64,000 nucleotides of DNA. It comes from Rhizobium sp. NFR07. Lineage in GTDB: Bacteria; Pseudomonadota; Alphaproteobacteria; Rhizobiales; Rhizobiaceae. Numbering within the stretch: position 1 is the stretch's first letter; each line of letters starts with the position of its first letter. This document shows, piece by piece, positions 46,670 through 54,781 of this stretch. The DNA lies in the NCBI RefSeq assembly GCF_900111905.1, contig NZ_FOKM01000002.1:248001-312000 (forward strand), in the 5' to 3' direction. The position numbers were made by a program, and so were the translations under genes. The notes under the pieces are model-generated. The model was not told the origin of the DNA and did not search any database. It was given only the letters and a program-made list of their open reading frames with translations.

Positions 46670-47809
46670 TTACGGCCTAGCCGCCGGCTCCATATCCGCG
46701 AAAAACGTCCCCGTCATCGGCACGGCCAGATAGGTAGCATTGATCTCCGCCAGCGTGCGAGCGGGATCGATATCGGCAAACAGTTCCGGGTGAAACCACT
46801 TCGCCATCGCCTCGATGGCGATCACATAGGTCGGCGACTGGAAGAAAAACAGCCACAGCGCATGGCCGTTACCCTTCGTCACCGCCGTCAGCGTCCCAAG
46901 CGCCGGCTCGCTGCGGATGGCTTTCATCGCCGCCTGTACGTCAGCAGCCGCCACCCCCTCTCCGATCGGAAAATCACCCGGCCGGCTGGCTCCCGAACTC
47001 GCCGCGGCGATATAGACATCCGGGTCGGCGCCGAGCACGAATTCCAGGCTGAGCTGGCCGGTCTGTCCACCCATCATGCCGCTCGCGATATTCTCGCCGC
47101 CAGCAAAGGCGATGATCTCGCCCACCTTTCCCGTCGCCGACCAGCAGCAGTCCCATTCCGCCGAGCGGGCATGCAGGAAGACTTTCGGCCGTTTCGGCCC
47201 GGCATCCGCGAGCCGTTGACGTATCACCTCCATGTGCCGCTCGACGAAGGCGAGATAGGCCTCCGCCTGTTTCCGCCGCTCCAGCACCGCGCCGATGACG
47301 CGCAAGGCGCCCGGCAATCCGGCCACAGGATCGGAGAAGAAGTCGACATAGGCCACCGGCACCCCGGCCGCTGTCAGCGTCTCCTCGCTATTCCGGTCGC
47401 TATGCAGCCAGAGCGGCAAAAGTACCAGATCCGGCGCCACGGACAGCAGCCCCTCCGCCGAAAGATCGGCCGATGGCGGGCCGAGATCGGTCACATCCGC
47501 AAGCGCAGGGAATTTTGCCAGATAGGCATCATAGGTCATAGGGTCGTAGCGCTTCAGATTGTCGGTCGAGGCAATCACCCGGGCGACCGGCTCTGGCGTG
47601 ACCAGCGCAAAGGCCGTCAGCAGCCGGCCGTCGCCGAGCGCGATCCGCTTCGGGGTGTCCGTGAGCCTAACTTGACGCCCGGCCATGTCGGTGAATTCAA
47701 CAGGCGCGGCAAGCGCATGGCCTGAACCGAGAAGACAGAGTAGCAGGCAGAGGAGGGCGCGGATCGCTCCACGCCTTCCCGGTCCTCGCGCCTTAGGCCC
47801 TCGTTCCAT
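46670..47809 (-). CDS. Iron-siderophore-type periplasmic substrate-binding protein
   Basis: A 379-residue Peripla_BP_2 (FepB/FecB/BtuF-type) binding protein. The signal 'AIRALLCLLLCLLGSGHALA' leads to 'VEFTDMAGRQVRLTDTPKRI'. 'LSVAPDLVLLPLWLHSDRNS' and 'VGEIIAFAGGENIASGMMGG' follow, with 'LGADPDVYIAAASSG' later. An unusual 'AEWDCCWSATGK' segment lies near the hinge. ATG 47807-47809 is selected; a GTG near 47833 would overlap the receptor gene. It is in line with and 20 bp after the TonB receptor. No permease or ATPase gene follows. Confidence 0.87.
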   Translation of the reverse strand: MERGPKARGPGRRGAIRALLCLLLCLLGSGHALAAPVEFTDMAGRQVRLTDTPKRIALGDGRLLTAFALVTPEPVARVIASTDNLKRYDPMTYDAYLAKFPALADVTDLGPPSADLSAEGLLSVAPDLVLLPLWLHSDRNSEETLTAAGVPVAYVDFFSDPVAGLPGALRVIGAVLERRKQAEAYLAFVERHMEVIRQRLADAGPKRPKVFLHARSAEWDCCWSATGKVGEIIAFAGGENIASGMMGGQTGQLSLEFVLGADPDVYIAAASSGASRPGDFPIGEGVAAADVQAAMKAIRSEPALGTLTAVTKGNGHALWLFFFQSPTYVIAIEAMAKWFHPELFADIDPARTLAEINATYLAVPMTGTFFADMEPAARP

Positions 47810-47829
47810 TGATCCGCAGGTGATACCCC

Positions 47830-50301
47830 TCACCAGCGAACCTTCAGGCTGGCCGTGATCGTCCGGCCGTTGCCGTAGAAGCACGAAGTCTGGTTCCAGC
47901 ACGATGCGACATACTCCTTGTCGAACAGGTTGGCCGCGTTGAGCGACAGCGTCGTGCCCTTGTATTTCGGGTCCAGCGCGCCGAAGTCGTAGCGCAGCGC
48001 CGCGTCGACCAGTGTGTAGGACGGCACCTCGATGTCGTTCATCGGGTCCCCGGCGGACGAACCGACATAGCGCACCCCGCCGCCGAAGCTCAGCCCCTCA
48101 AGTGCGCCGGTCGGTACGACATAATTGGCCCAGAGCGATGCGAGATGGCTCGGAGCACCGATCGGCTTCTTGCCCTGATAGGTCGTGTCCTTCGTCACTT
48201 CGATGTCGATATAGGAATAGGTCGCGATCATGCTCAGATCGTCGGTGATGTTCGCATGCGCTTCCAGTTCGAGACCGCGCGAACGCACCTCTCCGGTCTG
48301 GATCGTGTTCAGCGGATTGGATCTATCCGCCGTTCTGACATTCGTCTGCGACAGGTCGAACAGCGAGGCCTGCAGGAAACCGGACCAACCGGTCGGCTGG
48401 TATTTGACGCCGATCTCGAACTGCTCGCCTTCCGTCGGCTTGAACGTGTCGCCCGCGAAATTTACCCCGACGACGGGTTCGAAGGAGGTCGCGTAGCTCG
48501 CATAGGGAGCGATGCCGTTGTCGAACTGATAGACGAGGCCGGTACGCCAGGTGAAGACGTGGTCCGTCTGATCATCCGTGGTGACACCACCCGCTTCCAT
48601 CTCGATATCGGCGATATCCGCCCGCACACCGACCAGCCAGGTGAGATTGTCCCACTTCACCTGATCCTGGGCATAGAACCCGACCTGATTGAGCGTCTGG
48701 TCCGGAAGCTGCCCCATGGCCGGCGCAACGATGTCCCGGCCGTAGACCGGATTGTTGACGTCGAGATCGGGAGCCGCCGTGTCGCTGACATCCATCCCGA
48801 TCCGGGTTTCGGCCACGTTGCGGCGGTAGTCGAGGCCGAACAGAGCCGTGTGGTGGACGGCGCCCGTATCGAACTCGGCCTGAGCCTGGGTATCGACCGT
48901 GAACCCGCGCGTCGTCTCATCCGAAGCAACCGTTCCGCGGGCAAGCTCGGTGGGGCTTCTCCAGCCATTGGAGAAAACCGCCTGGTAGTCGTAGTCCAGA
49001 TGCATGTAGCGAAGGTTCTGCCGCACGGTCCAGGTATCGTTGAACCGGTGCTCGAACTCGTATCCGATGGCGCTCTGCTTGCGGTGCGACTGGTCGAAGC
49101 TCGGATCGCCCTCGAAGAAGTCGCGGTCGAAGCGGAACCCTTCGGGTCTGGCCACAACTGTTCCGTCATAGGGCAGGTAGGTAAAGGCACCGGAGCTTGG
49201 ATCGTTCTGGATATGGCCGAGAACCGTCAGGCTCGTATCTGCGTCTGGCTGCCAGGTGATCGCCGGTGCGATCGAATAACGTTCCTCTTCAGTGAAATCG
49301 ATCTGCGTGTCGGTGTGGCGCGCCACGCCCGTCAGGCGGTAGAGCAGGCTGCCGTCTTCCGTCACCGGCCCGCTGAAATCGAAGCCCGCCTGCTTGCGAT
49401 CGAATGTGCCGTATTGCAGCTCCACCTCGCGCAGCGTCTCTTCGGTCGGACGCTTGCTCCACAGGTTGACCACGCCGCCGGGATTGATCGCGCCATAGAG
49501 AACGGAGGAGGGGCCGCGCAGCACTTCGACGCGTTCGAGCATATAGGGGTCAACGGACGGCGCGATGTAGTAGACGCCGCGCGGCAGCCTCATCCCGTCC
49601 AGCAGGCCGACGAAATTGGCATCCGCCCCGCCGGGGGCGCCGAAACCGCGAATATTCGGATAGTCGTAGCGGCCGGCGCGGGATTCCGGCGTGACGCCGG
49701 CCGTGTAGCGCAGCGCTTGGGACACGGACTGGACATTCTGGTCGTCGAGCTGCTTGCGGGTGACGACGGAAATCGATTGCGGCGTCTCGATCAGCGACGC
49801 TCCGGTCTTGGTCGCCGTCAGCGACTGTTCGGCGACATAGCCGTCCGTCGCGCCGAATTTCCGGTCGGTCTGGATGATGATCGGCTGCAGCTGGTTGGTC
49901 GCGTCACCGCCTGCCGCATCCGCCGCCTGGCCGGGCGTTCCGATTGTGAAGGCATTGCCGGTGAAGCTGTAGGAAAGCCCGGTACCGGCCAGCAGGCGCG
50001 AAAGCCCTTCCGCCGCCGTGAACGTGCCGTTGATGCCCTGGCTCCTGAGACCGCGCACCCGCACCGTGTCGTAGAATACCTGAACTCCGGCCCGGTCCGC
50101 TAAGGAGAGGAGCGCGCCGTTGAGATCCTGCGCCGGAATGTTGAGTGACACCGTAGCGGCCGCGACCCGCCCCGTCGTCCCCTGCGCCTCTGCCGATGTC
50201 GGCGCCAGCACCGCACCCGTCGTCAGTGCCAATATGCTGGCCGTCCCCAACAGCCGCAGCATGGCCGGAACCTGCGCCCGGCCTTCCCCGAAAATGCCCA
50301 T
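47830..50301 (-). CDS. TonB-dependent siderophore receptor with STN signalling domain
   Basis: An 823-residue outer-membrane receptor. The signal peptide 'LRLLGTASILALTTGAVLAP' is followed by a secretin/TonB short N-terminal (STN) domain ('LNGALLSLADRAGVQVFYDT', 'GINGTFTAAEGLSRLLAGTG'). A plug follows ('TPQSISVVTRKQLDDQNVQS', 'RVEVLRGPSSVLYGAINPGG'), then a 22-strand barrel ending 'GNGRTITASLKVRW' with C-terminal aromatic W. STN domains signal to FecR-type anti-sigma factors, and fecR and fecI lie directly upstream. The start is ATG 50299-50301; the frame reaches TTG 50346. Ligand unknown. Confidence 0.93.
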   Translation of the reverse strand: MGIFGEGRAQVPAMLRLLGTASILALTTGAVLAPTSAEAQGTTGRVAAATVSLNIPAQDLNGALLSLADRAGVQVFYDTVRVRGLRSQGINGTFTAAEGLSRLLAGTGLSYSFTGNAFTIGTPGQAADAAGGDATNQLQPIIIQTDRKFGATDGYVAEQSLTATKTGASLIETPQSISVVTRKQLDDQNVQSVSQALRYTAGVTPESRAGRYDYPNIRGFGAPGGADANFVGLLDGMRLPRGVYYIAPSVDPYMLERVEVLRGPSSVLYGAINPGGVVNLWSKRPTEETLREVELQYGTFDRKQAGFDFSGPVTEDGSLLYRLTGVARHTDTQIDFTEEERYSIAPAITWQPDADTSLTVLGHIQNDPSSGAFTYLPYDGTVVARPEGFRFDRDFFEGDPSFDQSHRKQSAIGYEFEHRFNDTWTVRQNLRYMHLDYDYQAVFSNGWRSPTELARGTVASDETTRGFTVDTQAQAEFDTGAVHHTALFGLDYRRNVAETRIGMDVSDTAAPDLDVNNPVYGRDIVAPAMGQLPDQTLNQVGFYAQDQVKWDNLTWLVGVRADIADIEMEAGGVTTDDQTDHVFTWRTGLVYQFDNGIAPYASYATSFEPVVGVNFAGDTFKPTEGEQFEIGVKYQPTGWSGFLQASLFDLSQTNVRTADRSNPLNTIQTGEVRSRGLELEAHANITDDLSMIATYSYIDIEVTKDTTYQGKKPIGAPSHLASLWANYVVPTGALEGLSFGGGVRYVGSSAGDPMNDIEVPSYTLVDAALRYDFGALDPKYKGTTLSLNAANLFDKEYVASCWNQTSCFYGNGRTITASLKVRW

Positions 50302-50438
50302 CTGAAATGCCCCTGGTACTCGAATATCCCCATGCGTCCCCTTCAATTTCGGGGTGCGCTGAAAATAAGACGAATCCAGTCATCTTTTTCGGTAAAGGTT
50401 TTTTCGGAAAAATTTCCGAGCCTCGCGATCGGCGCTCG

Positions 50439-51509
50439 TCAGTAGATGACGGTGACCAGCGGCGGCACGGAAGACATGCTGAGATCGAGCTCGCGGACGA
50501 TGCGGCCGAGCGCATTGGGCAGGTCGTTCGTGTCGAACACACCGCTCACCTTCAGGCTCGCCAGCCTGTCGGAAACGATGACGATCCGACCGCGTCGGTA
50601 GCGGTTGAGTTCGGCGATGACGCGCGACAGCGGTACGTCGCTGAAGATGATCTTGCCGCGCCGCCAGGCCGTCGCCTGATCCATGTTCTTCGTTTCCACC
50701 GAGCCGAGCCCGCATTCCGGCGCATAGCGCACCGATTGCCCCTCGTTGAGCATCACGCTTGCCTTCGTGCCGTCGTTAAGACCGACCGAGACGCTGTGCT
50801 CGGCAACCGCCACTTCGACGGCCTCGTCGATCCGGTCAACGGAAAACTGCGTACCGACGGCGGTCGCGGTGCCGATCGAGCTTGCGACGACGAAGGGCCG
50901 GACTTCCGGGCCGGCCTTGGGCGCAGCCGTGAAATAGGCGCGGCCGGAAAGAAGCTCGACCCGGCGCTCCAGATCGGAAAAATCGACGGCGAGCGCACTG
51001 TCGGAACCAAGATCGACGATCGTACCGTCCGACAGCTCAATCGTCCGGCTCTCGCCCGGAGCGGTCACATAGTCGGCCGTGAGTAGGACGGTGGGATTGC
51101 CGTACCAGAAGAACGTCGCCGCGGCCGCGACCACGAGACAGGCCGCCAGTGCCAATGCGTGTTTCAGAACCACAGGTCCCCGACGATGCGAAGGCCCTGG
51201 CCGGGCGGGGCGCGCCGCGACCGGAATGTGCCGGACCGGCCGCTCCGTCCCATGATGGCTCGGCTTTTGGACCGGCTGCGCGATCGAGCCGAACTGTCCC
51301 GCTTGCCCCATCTCGCCGAGTTCCTGCCAGGTGCCGCTTGCCTCCGCGAAGGCGGCCTGATGGCGCGGGTCGGCATCCAGCCAGTGCTGCAGGGCGCGCC
51401 GGTCCGCATCGCGCACGGTCCCGCCGCCGAGGAGCACGACCCAGCGGGCGGCTTCCTCGTCGATCATATCTTGCCGGTTTTCGCTATGCCCCAAGTCTTC
51501 GTCCTGCAT
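50439..51509 (-). CDS. FecR-type transmembrane anti-sigma/signal transducer
   Basis: A 356-residue FecR-family protein. The N-terminal DUF4880-like anti-sigma region ('EEAARWVVLLGGGTVRDADR', 'LQHWLDADPRHQAAFAEASG') precedes a transmembrane helix ('HALALAACLVVAAAATFFWY', about residue 125). The periplasmic FecR domain follows ('TAPGESRTIELSDGTIVDLG') and a C-terminal STN-binding segment. It relays receptor occupancy to the FecI-type sigma factor encoded 83 bp upstream. ATG start at 51507-51509. Confidence 0.92.
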   Translation of the reverse strand: MQDEDLGHSENRQDMIDEEAARWVVLLGGGTVRDADRRALQHWLDADPRHQAAFAEASGTWQELGEMGQAGQFGSIAQPVQKPSHHGTERPVRHIPVAARPARPGPSHRRGPVVLKHALALAACLVVAAAATFFWYGNPTVLLTADYVTAPGESRTIELSDGTIVDLGSDSALAVDFSDLERRVELLSGRAYFTAAPKAGPEVRPFVVASSIGTATAVGTQFSVDRIDEAVEVAVAEHSVSVGLNDGTKASVMLNEGQSVRYAPECGLGSVETKNMDQATAWRRGKIIFSDVPLSRVIAELNRYRRGRIVIVSDRLASLKVSGVFDTNDLPNALGRIVRELDLSMSSVPPLVTVIY

Positions 51510-51592
51510 GTCGTCTTGATTCTGTGATCGACCTCTTCGGCAATAGGACGTCTGACGCCCGCCGACCCGGTAAAGGGAAAGCCGTCTGGCCC

Positions 51593-52108
51593 TTATCTTG
51601 AATTTGTTTCCCGCAACCGCCTGGTGATGAGGGCGAGCGCCTTGGCGAGATGCTTCTGAACGCTGCTGTCGGAGATGCTAAGCCGCTCGGCGACCTGAGC
51701 ATAGGTAAGCCCGTCCACCCGATTCAGGATGAAGATTTTTCGGGTCAGCTCCGGCAGTTCGGCAAGCGTGGCGGATATCTGCGCCAGCCTCTGGCGCGCC
51801 GCCGTCTCCTCCTCGAGGTTCGGCCGGTCGTCTGCGATATCGGAAAAGGCTTCACCCGCGGTGAGGTCGGTCCGACGTCGGGACTGCTGACGCACATAAT
51901 CGACGGCAAGGTTATGCGCCGTGCGGTAGAGATAGGAGCGTTCGTTGGCGATCGATGCGACGGCGGTAGGTGTACGCTCCGCGTAGCGCAGAAACGTTTC
52001 CTGTGTCAGGTCCGCGGCTGCCTCGGCATTCCGCAGCTGTTTCATCAGATAGGCCTGGAGTTCGCCCTGGTGCGCGAGAAAGAGGCCCTTGAGCGTCTCG
52101 TTGGTCAC
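51593..52108 (-). CDS. FecI-type ECF sigma factor
   Basis: A 171-residue ECF sigma factor. Region 2 is 'LQAYLMKQLRNAEAAADLTQ' with 'YLYRTAHNLAVDYVRQQSRR', and region 4 is 'LPELTRKIFILNRVDGLTYA' with 'RLSISDSSVQKHLAKALALI'. The start is GTG 52106-52108. It leads the fecI-fecR-receptor-binding-protein set, an iron-starvation cell-surface signalling module. No convincing iron-regulator operator was identified upstream by eye. The integrative element begins about 180 bp upstream of its start. Confidence 0.92.
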   Translation of the reverse strand: MTNETLKGLFLAHQGELQAYLMKQLRNAEAAADLTQETFLRYAERTPTAVASIANERSYLYRTAHNLAVDYVRQQSRRRTDLTAGEAFSDIADDRPNLEEETAARQRLAQISATLAELPELTRKIFILNRVDGLTYAQVAERLSISDSSVQKHLAKALALITRRLRETNSR

Positions 52109-52285
52109 AACCGGTTGCCCGTGATCGATCGGTTCTTCAACCTATCCATGACGCCATTCTGCGAGAATTTGCAAGATGTGCCGTTTGGCGGAAAGAGGCC
52201 GTTGCAGCCACAGGAAAGGGCGTTTTCGCTACGCTTGAGCCACAAACAGCAAAGGCCCGCGAGCGGGCCAATTACTAAGCATTAT

Positions 52286-52310
52286 CAATGGGAATGGTGC
52301 CCAGAAGAGG
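52286..52310. repeat. Left attachment-site repeat (25 bp)
   Basis: A perfect copy of 60374-60398, beginning CAATGGGAATGG and ending CAGAAGAGG. It duplicates the tRNA-Leu 3' end, including CCA and the T-arm side of the acceptor, but without the rest of the tRNA. It is thus the distal att site and not a tRNA gene. Confidence 0.85.
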
Positions 52311-52345
52311 CGAGCCAAGCTTGCCGAGGGCATCATCTCTGCGTC

Positions 52346-52437
52346 TTAAAGTTTCACGTTTTCAATGTCTTGCGAGATGGCTTCCTCACCGGCACTGTGG
52401 AGCGTGTGTACCACGCGGTGGCGGTTTTGTGTACCGG
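52346..52437. other. Left-end arm-type repeats of the integrative element
   Basis: TGTGTACC occurs at 52405-52412 and TGTGTACCGG at 52428-52437, the latter within CGGTTTTGTGTACCGG (52422-52437). At 52346-52368 lies an imperfect inverted copy of 60350-60372 (20 of 23 bases match when reverse-complemented). Similar motifs sit inside the right end. Repeated short motifs flanking the core on both sides are the usual layout for integrase or excisionase arm sites. The role is inferred. Confidence 0.5.
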
Positions 52438-52529
52438 AAATCTTCAGGCCGCTGAGGGCTGACCACGGGCAGGCCGAAAAGACATTATCGGGGTAAGGCA
52501 AACCGGCGATCAGAAATTCAGCCAGATCG

Positions 52530-53165
52530 TTATAGCGACCATAGCGCCAATGCCTTCTCCGCTGCCGCTGGGTTCTCCTTGATCCTGTAGACCGTCTGGC
52601 GGCTGATGCCTGATGCTTGGGCGATCTCTGACACGCTTGCGTTCTTGCCAAGCAGATTGACCACCGTCTCGTATGCGGCTCGCGTGAAGCTGGGTTTGCG
52701 GCCCTTATACGCGCCGTCGTCTTTCGCCTTCAGGGCCTCGATAGCAGCCTTCTGGGCTTCTTTCGTGGCTTCGACCTGCGCCTGCGCGGATGCGGCCATA
52801 AAGCTGATCATCGCATCTCTCACCGCCATCTGCATGGGGTCAGATGTTGAGCCGTCGAAGGTCATGTTGTTGATCACAGTCTTGATCACGACACCACGTC
52901 TCATGAACTCTCGAATGGTGTCGGTCACGTCCGCATAGTTTCGGCCAAGGCGATCGACCCACCGAACGACCAACGTGTCGCCAGCTCGCAGCATGTCGAA
53001 GAGGCGCTTGCCTTCCGGGCGGTCCCTCATCAAGACCGACACACCTGATACGCCCTGATCAGCGATGATGTGGTCGAACCGAAAGCCCGCCTTCTCGGCT
53101 TGGGTCTTCTGGTGATCAAGGGTCTGCTCAGAGGTAGAGACGCGAGCGTATAGGAAGGTTGCCAA
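52530..53165 (-). CDS. Serine recombinase (resolvase/invertase family)
   Basis: A 211-residue small serine recombinase. The catalytic Ser is in 'FLYARVSTSEQTLDHQKTQA' at about residue 10. 'LFDMLRAGDTLVVRWVDRLG' carries the conserved D-R-L-(G/S)-R motif, and the long E helix is 'FMAASAQAQVEATKEAQKAA'. A C-terminal HTH reads 'SVSEIAQASGISRQTVYRIK'. The start is TTG 53163-53165 with GGAG 6 nt upstream. Repeats resembling resolvase subsites lie just upstream, in its promoter. It probably resolves or inverts element DNA; integration itself fits the tyrosine integrase better. Confidence 0.9.
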   Translation of the reverse strand: MATFLYARVSTSEQTLDHQKTQAEKAGFRFDHIIADQGVSGVSVLMRDRPEGKRLFDMLRAGDTLVVRWVDRLGRNYADVTDTIREFMRRGVVIKTVINNMTFDGSTSDPMQMAVRDAMISFMAASAQAQVEATKEAQKAAIEALKAKDDGAYKGRKPSFTRAAYETVVNLLGKNASVSEIAQASGISRQTVYRIKENPAAAEKALALWSL

Positions 53166-53178
53166 GGGTTACTCCGAA

Positions 53179-53291
53179 TGTCCGATAGGATTGCGTCCGA
53201 ATGGATATGTGTCCGAAAGAACGATGTCAACCCTATCGGACGAGATCGGAGAATGTGTTGCCGTGTCCGCTACAGTATGCCCTATCGGACA
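53179..53291. repeat. Candidate res-like repeats upstream of the serine recombinase
   Basis: TGTCCGATAGG at 53179-53189 is inverted relative to CCTATCGGAC at 53232-53241 and CCTATCGGACA at 53281-53291. Weaker GTCCGA half-sites lie near 53195 and 53211. Clustered inverted half-sites next to a resolvase gene resemble the multi-subsite res regions of Tn3-type resolvases, which also autoregulate. Alternatively they are operators for a neighbouring regulator. Confidence 0.5.
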
Positions 53292-53673
53292 TGCTGACAT
53301 CGCCGACAGCGGCTTGCTCAACTCATCAAGCATGGTGGGTCGCGGTCGCGATGGCTCCCGAATGCGAGGGCAAGCCGGGGCACAGGGGGAACCGGCCCTA
53401 GCCTTATATCTGATTGGCCTCTCGGAATTTTCTGCCGAAAACTACCCGACCTCGGCCCGCCCCTCGCAATTGAAGAGGCAGGCCAAGGCCGCGATCGTGT
53501 CTGTCACCTGCCCAAAATGGGCACCTGAGCAGTGGGCAGGAAAGGGGTCAGAACGGGATTTCTGTCGGCTCGCGAAGGGGCCGCTCGTAGCTATCCAGAT
53601 CATCGATCTCATTGCCATCTTCAGACCCGATAACCGGGAGTTGGTTCAACCGCTCACGTTCGTCTCAGCCTTA

Positions 53674-53708
53674 GCCCCGGTGATCAGATCGATTACCGGG
53701 GCCTTTTT
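53674..53708 (+). terminator. Rho-independent terminator upstream of the ParB-like gene
   Basis: The stem GCCCCGGT (53674-53681) pairs with ACCGGGGC (53695-53702), with a 13-nt loop and TTTTT at 53704-53708. It lies only 38 bp before the ParB-like start, with no plus-strand protein gene behind it. It may end a non-coding RNA from 53300-53700 or act as an attenuator in the ParB-like gene leader. Confidence 0.7.
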
Positions 53709-53745
53709 CTGCCGTGCTGGCGACGGACGATCACAAAAAGAACCT

Positions 53746-54630
53746 ATGACGAGAACGAAGATGCAAGAACCCAACAGCACAACACCCTCCTCACCGGCTC
53801 AGGAAGCCGCCTGCAGCCTTCCGCATGATCTGAAGGCGCTGACGTTCAGCAAGGCGCTGGACGCCCTCAGGCAGGCCCAGAAGGCCACCGCCAAGCTCGA
53901 TGATGAGCCGAACCGTCTCCCGCTTTCACAGCTCGTCGAGCTGCCGAAGGTGTTCCAGATCAGGAGCGCCGAAGTGGACGATCGGCATGTCAGTGATCTG
54001 GTCAAGGCCCTGACCATCCACGGTGCGCTCGATCCAATCGTCGTCTGGCGCTGCGGTGGCCGAAACTTCGCAGTGGATGGTCATCACCGGATTGCCGCCT
54101 ACCGGCTCTGGCGGAAGTCCAAGGAGCTGCCTGTCGTTTTCTTCAAGGGCTCCGTCGATGAGGCCATCGAACATGCCGAAGCGGTCAACGGCAAGGCGAG
54201 CCTTGGCATCACCTACGAGGAGCGATCGAACTACGCATGGAAGCTGGTGGTCCATGCCGAACTTCTTGGCAAGTTGTCCAAGGCGCAGCTCGTCAGGCGA
54301 GCCAACATCGCCAAGGGTACAATCGATAACATGCGAGCCGCCTTCTCAGTCTTGGGCGTGCGAGCTGTCAGCCTGCCGGGTTGGCGGGATGCAATGACGG
54401 AATGGAAGAAGGGCCTGCAGGATGGAGATCAGGACTTCGATGGAAGCTGGCAGGAGGCGGAAGCCATGAAGATCGTCGATCGGCTGGGCAAGGAGTTCGG
54501 CAAGCGCCTTGCCAAGAGGCCGGAGATCGCGGCCAAAGCCTTCAGCCATCTCCTCGGCAGAAAATCCCGAGATGTCGCGGTTCTGATGCTTGAGGAGGAG
54601 GGCCTCACCCCGATGCTGCGCGACGCGTGA
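53746..54630 (+). CDS. ParB-like N-terminal domain protein
   Basis: A 294-residue protein with a ParB/Srx-type domain at about residues 50-140. 'LPLSQLVELPKVFQIRSAEV', 'VSDLVKALTIHGALDPIVVW' and 'FAVDGHHRIAAYRLWRKSKE' hold the G-x-x-R-type nucleotide pocket, here GHHR in place of GERR. A central HTH-like segment follows ('GKLSKAQLVRRANIAKGTID'), then a charged helical C-terminus. No ParA is encoded nearby. The open frame extends to 53191, but 53191-53745 lacks protein-like sequence and contains a terminator. ATG 53746 or 53761 is therefore the start. Likely a DNA-binding regulator of the element. Confidence 0.82.
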   Translation: MTRTKMQEPNSTTPSSPAQEAACSLPHDLKALTFSKALDALRQAQKATAKLDDEPNRLPLSQLVELPKVFQIRSAEVDDRHVSDLVKALTIHGALDPIVVWRCGGRNFAVDGHHRIAAYRLWRKSKELPVVFFKGSVDEAIEHAEAVNGKASLGITYEERSNYAWKLVVHAELLGKLSKAQLVRRANIAKGTIDNMRAAFSVLGVRAVSLPGWRDAMTEWKKGLQDGDQDFDGSWQEAEAMKIVDRLGKEFGKRLAKRPEIAAKAFSHLLGRKSRDVAVLMLEEEGLTPMLRDA

Positions 54631-54781
54631 GCGCGTGGTTCTCCATATGTGCGTGCAAATCGACACGGCACGAGCAATGGCTAGAGGTTGCCGTAAAGCG
54701 GCTCTGTCCTAAAGGGTGGGGCAATCCGTTGTGCCGGGCCACGAGCGGCAGCAGTTAATCAGACTCCGAAGATTTTCTCGC

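Noticed and set aside
52286..52312. A second tRNA-Leu or tRNA fragment at the left end of the island
   Set aside because: Only the 3'-terminal part matches; D-arm and anticodon are absent, so it is an attachment-site duplicate.
53191..53745. N-terminal extension of the ParB-like open frame
   Set aside because: The stretch contains a strong terminator and no protein-like pattern; the ParB domain begins well after 53746.
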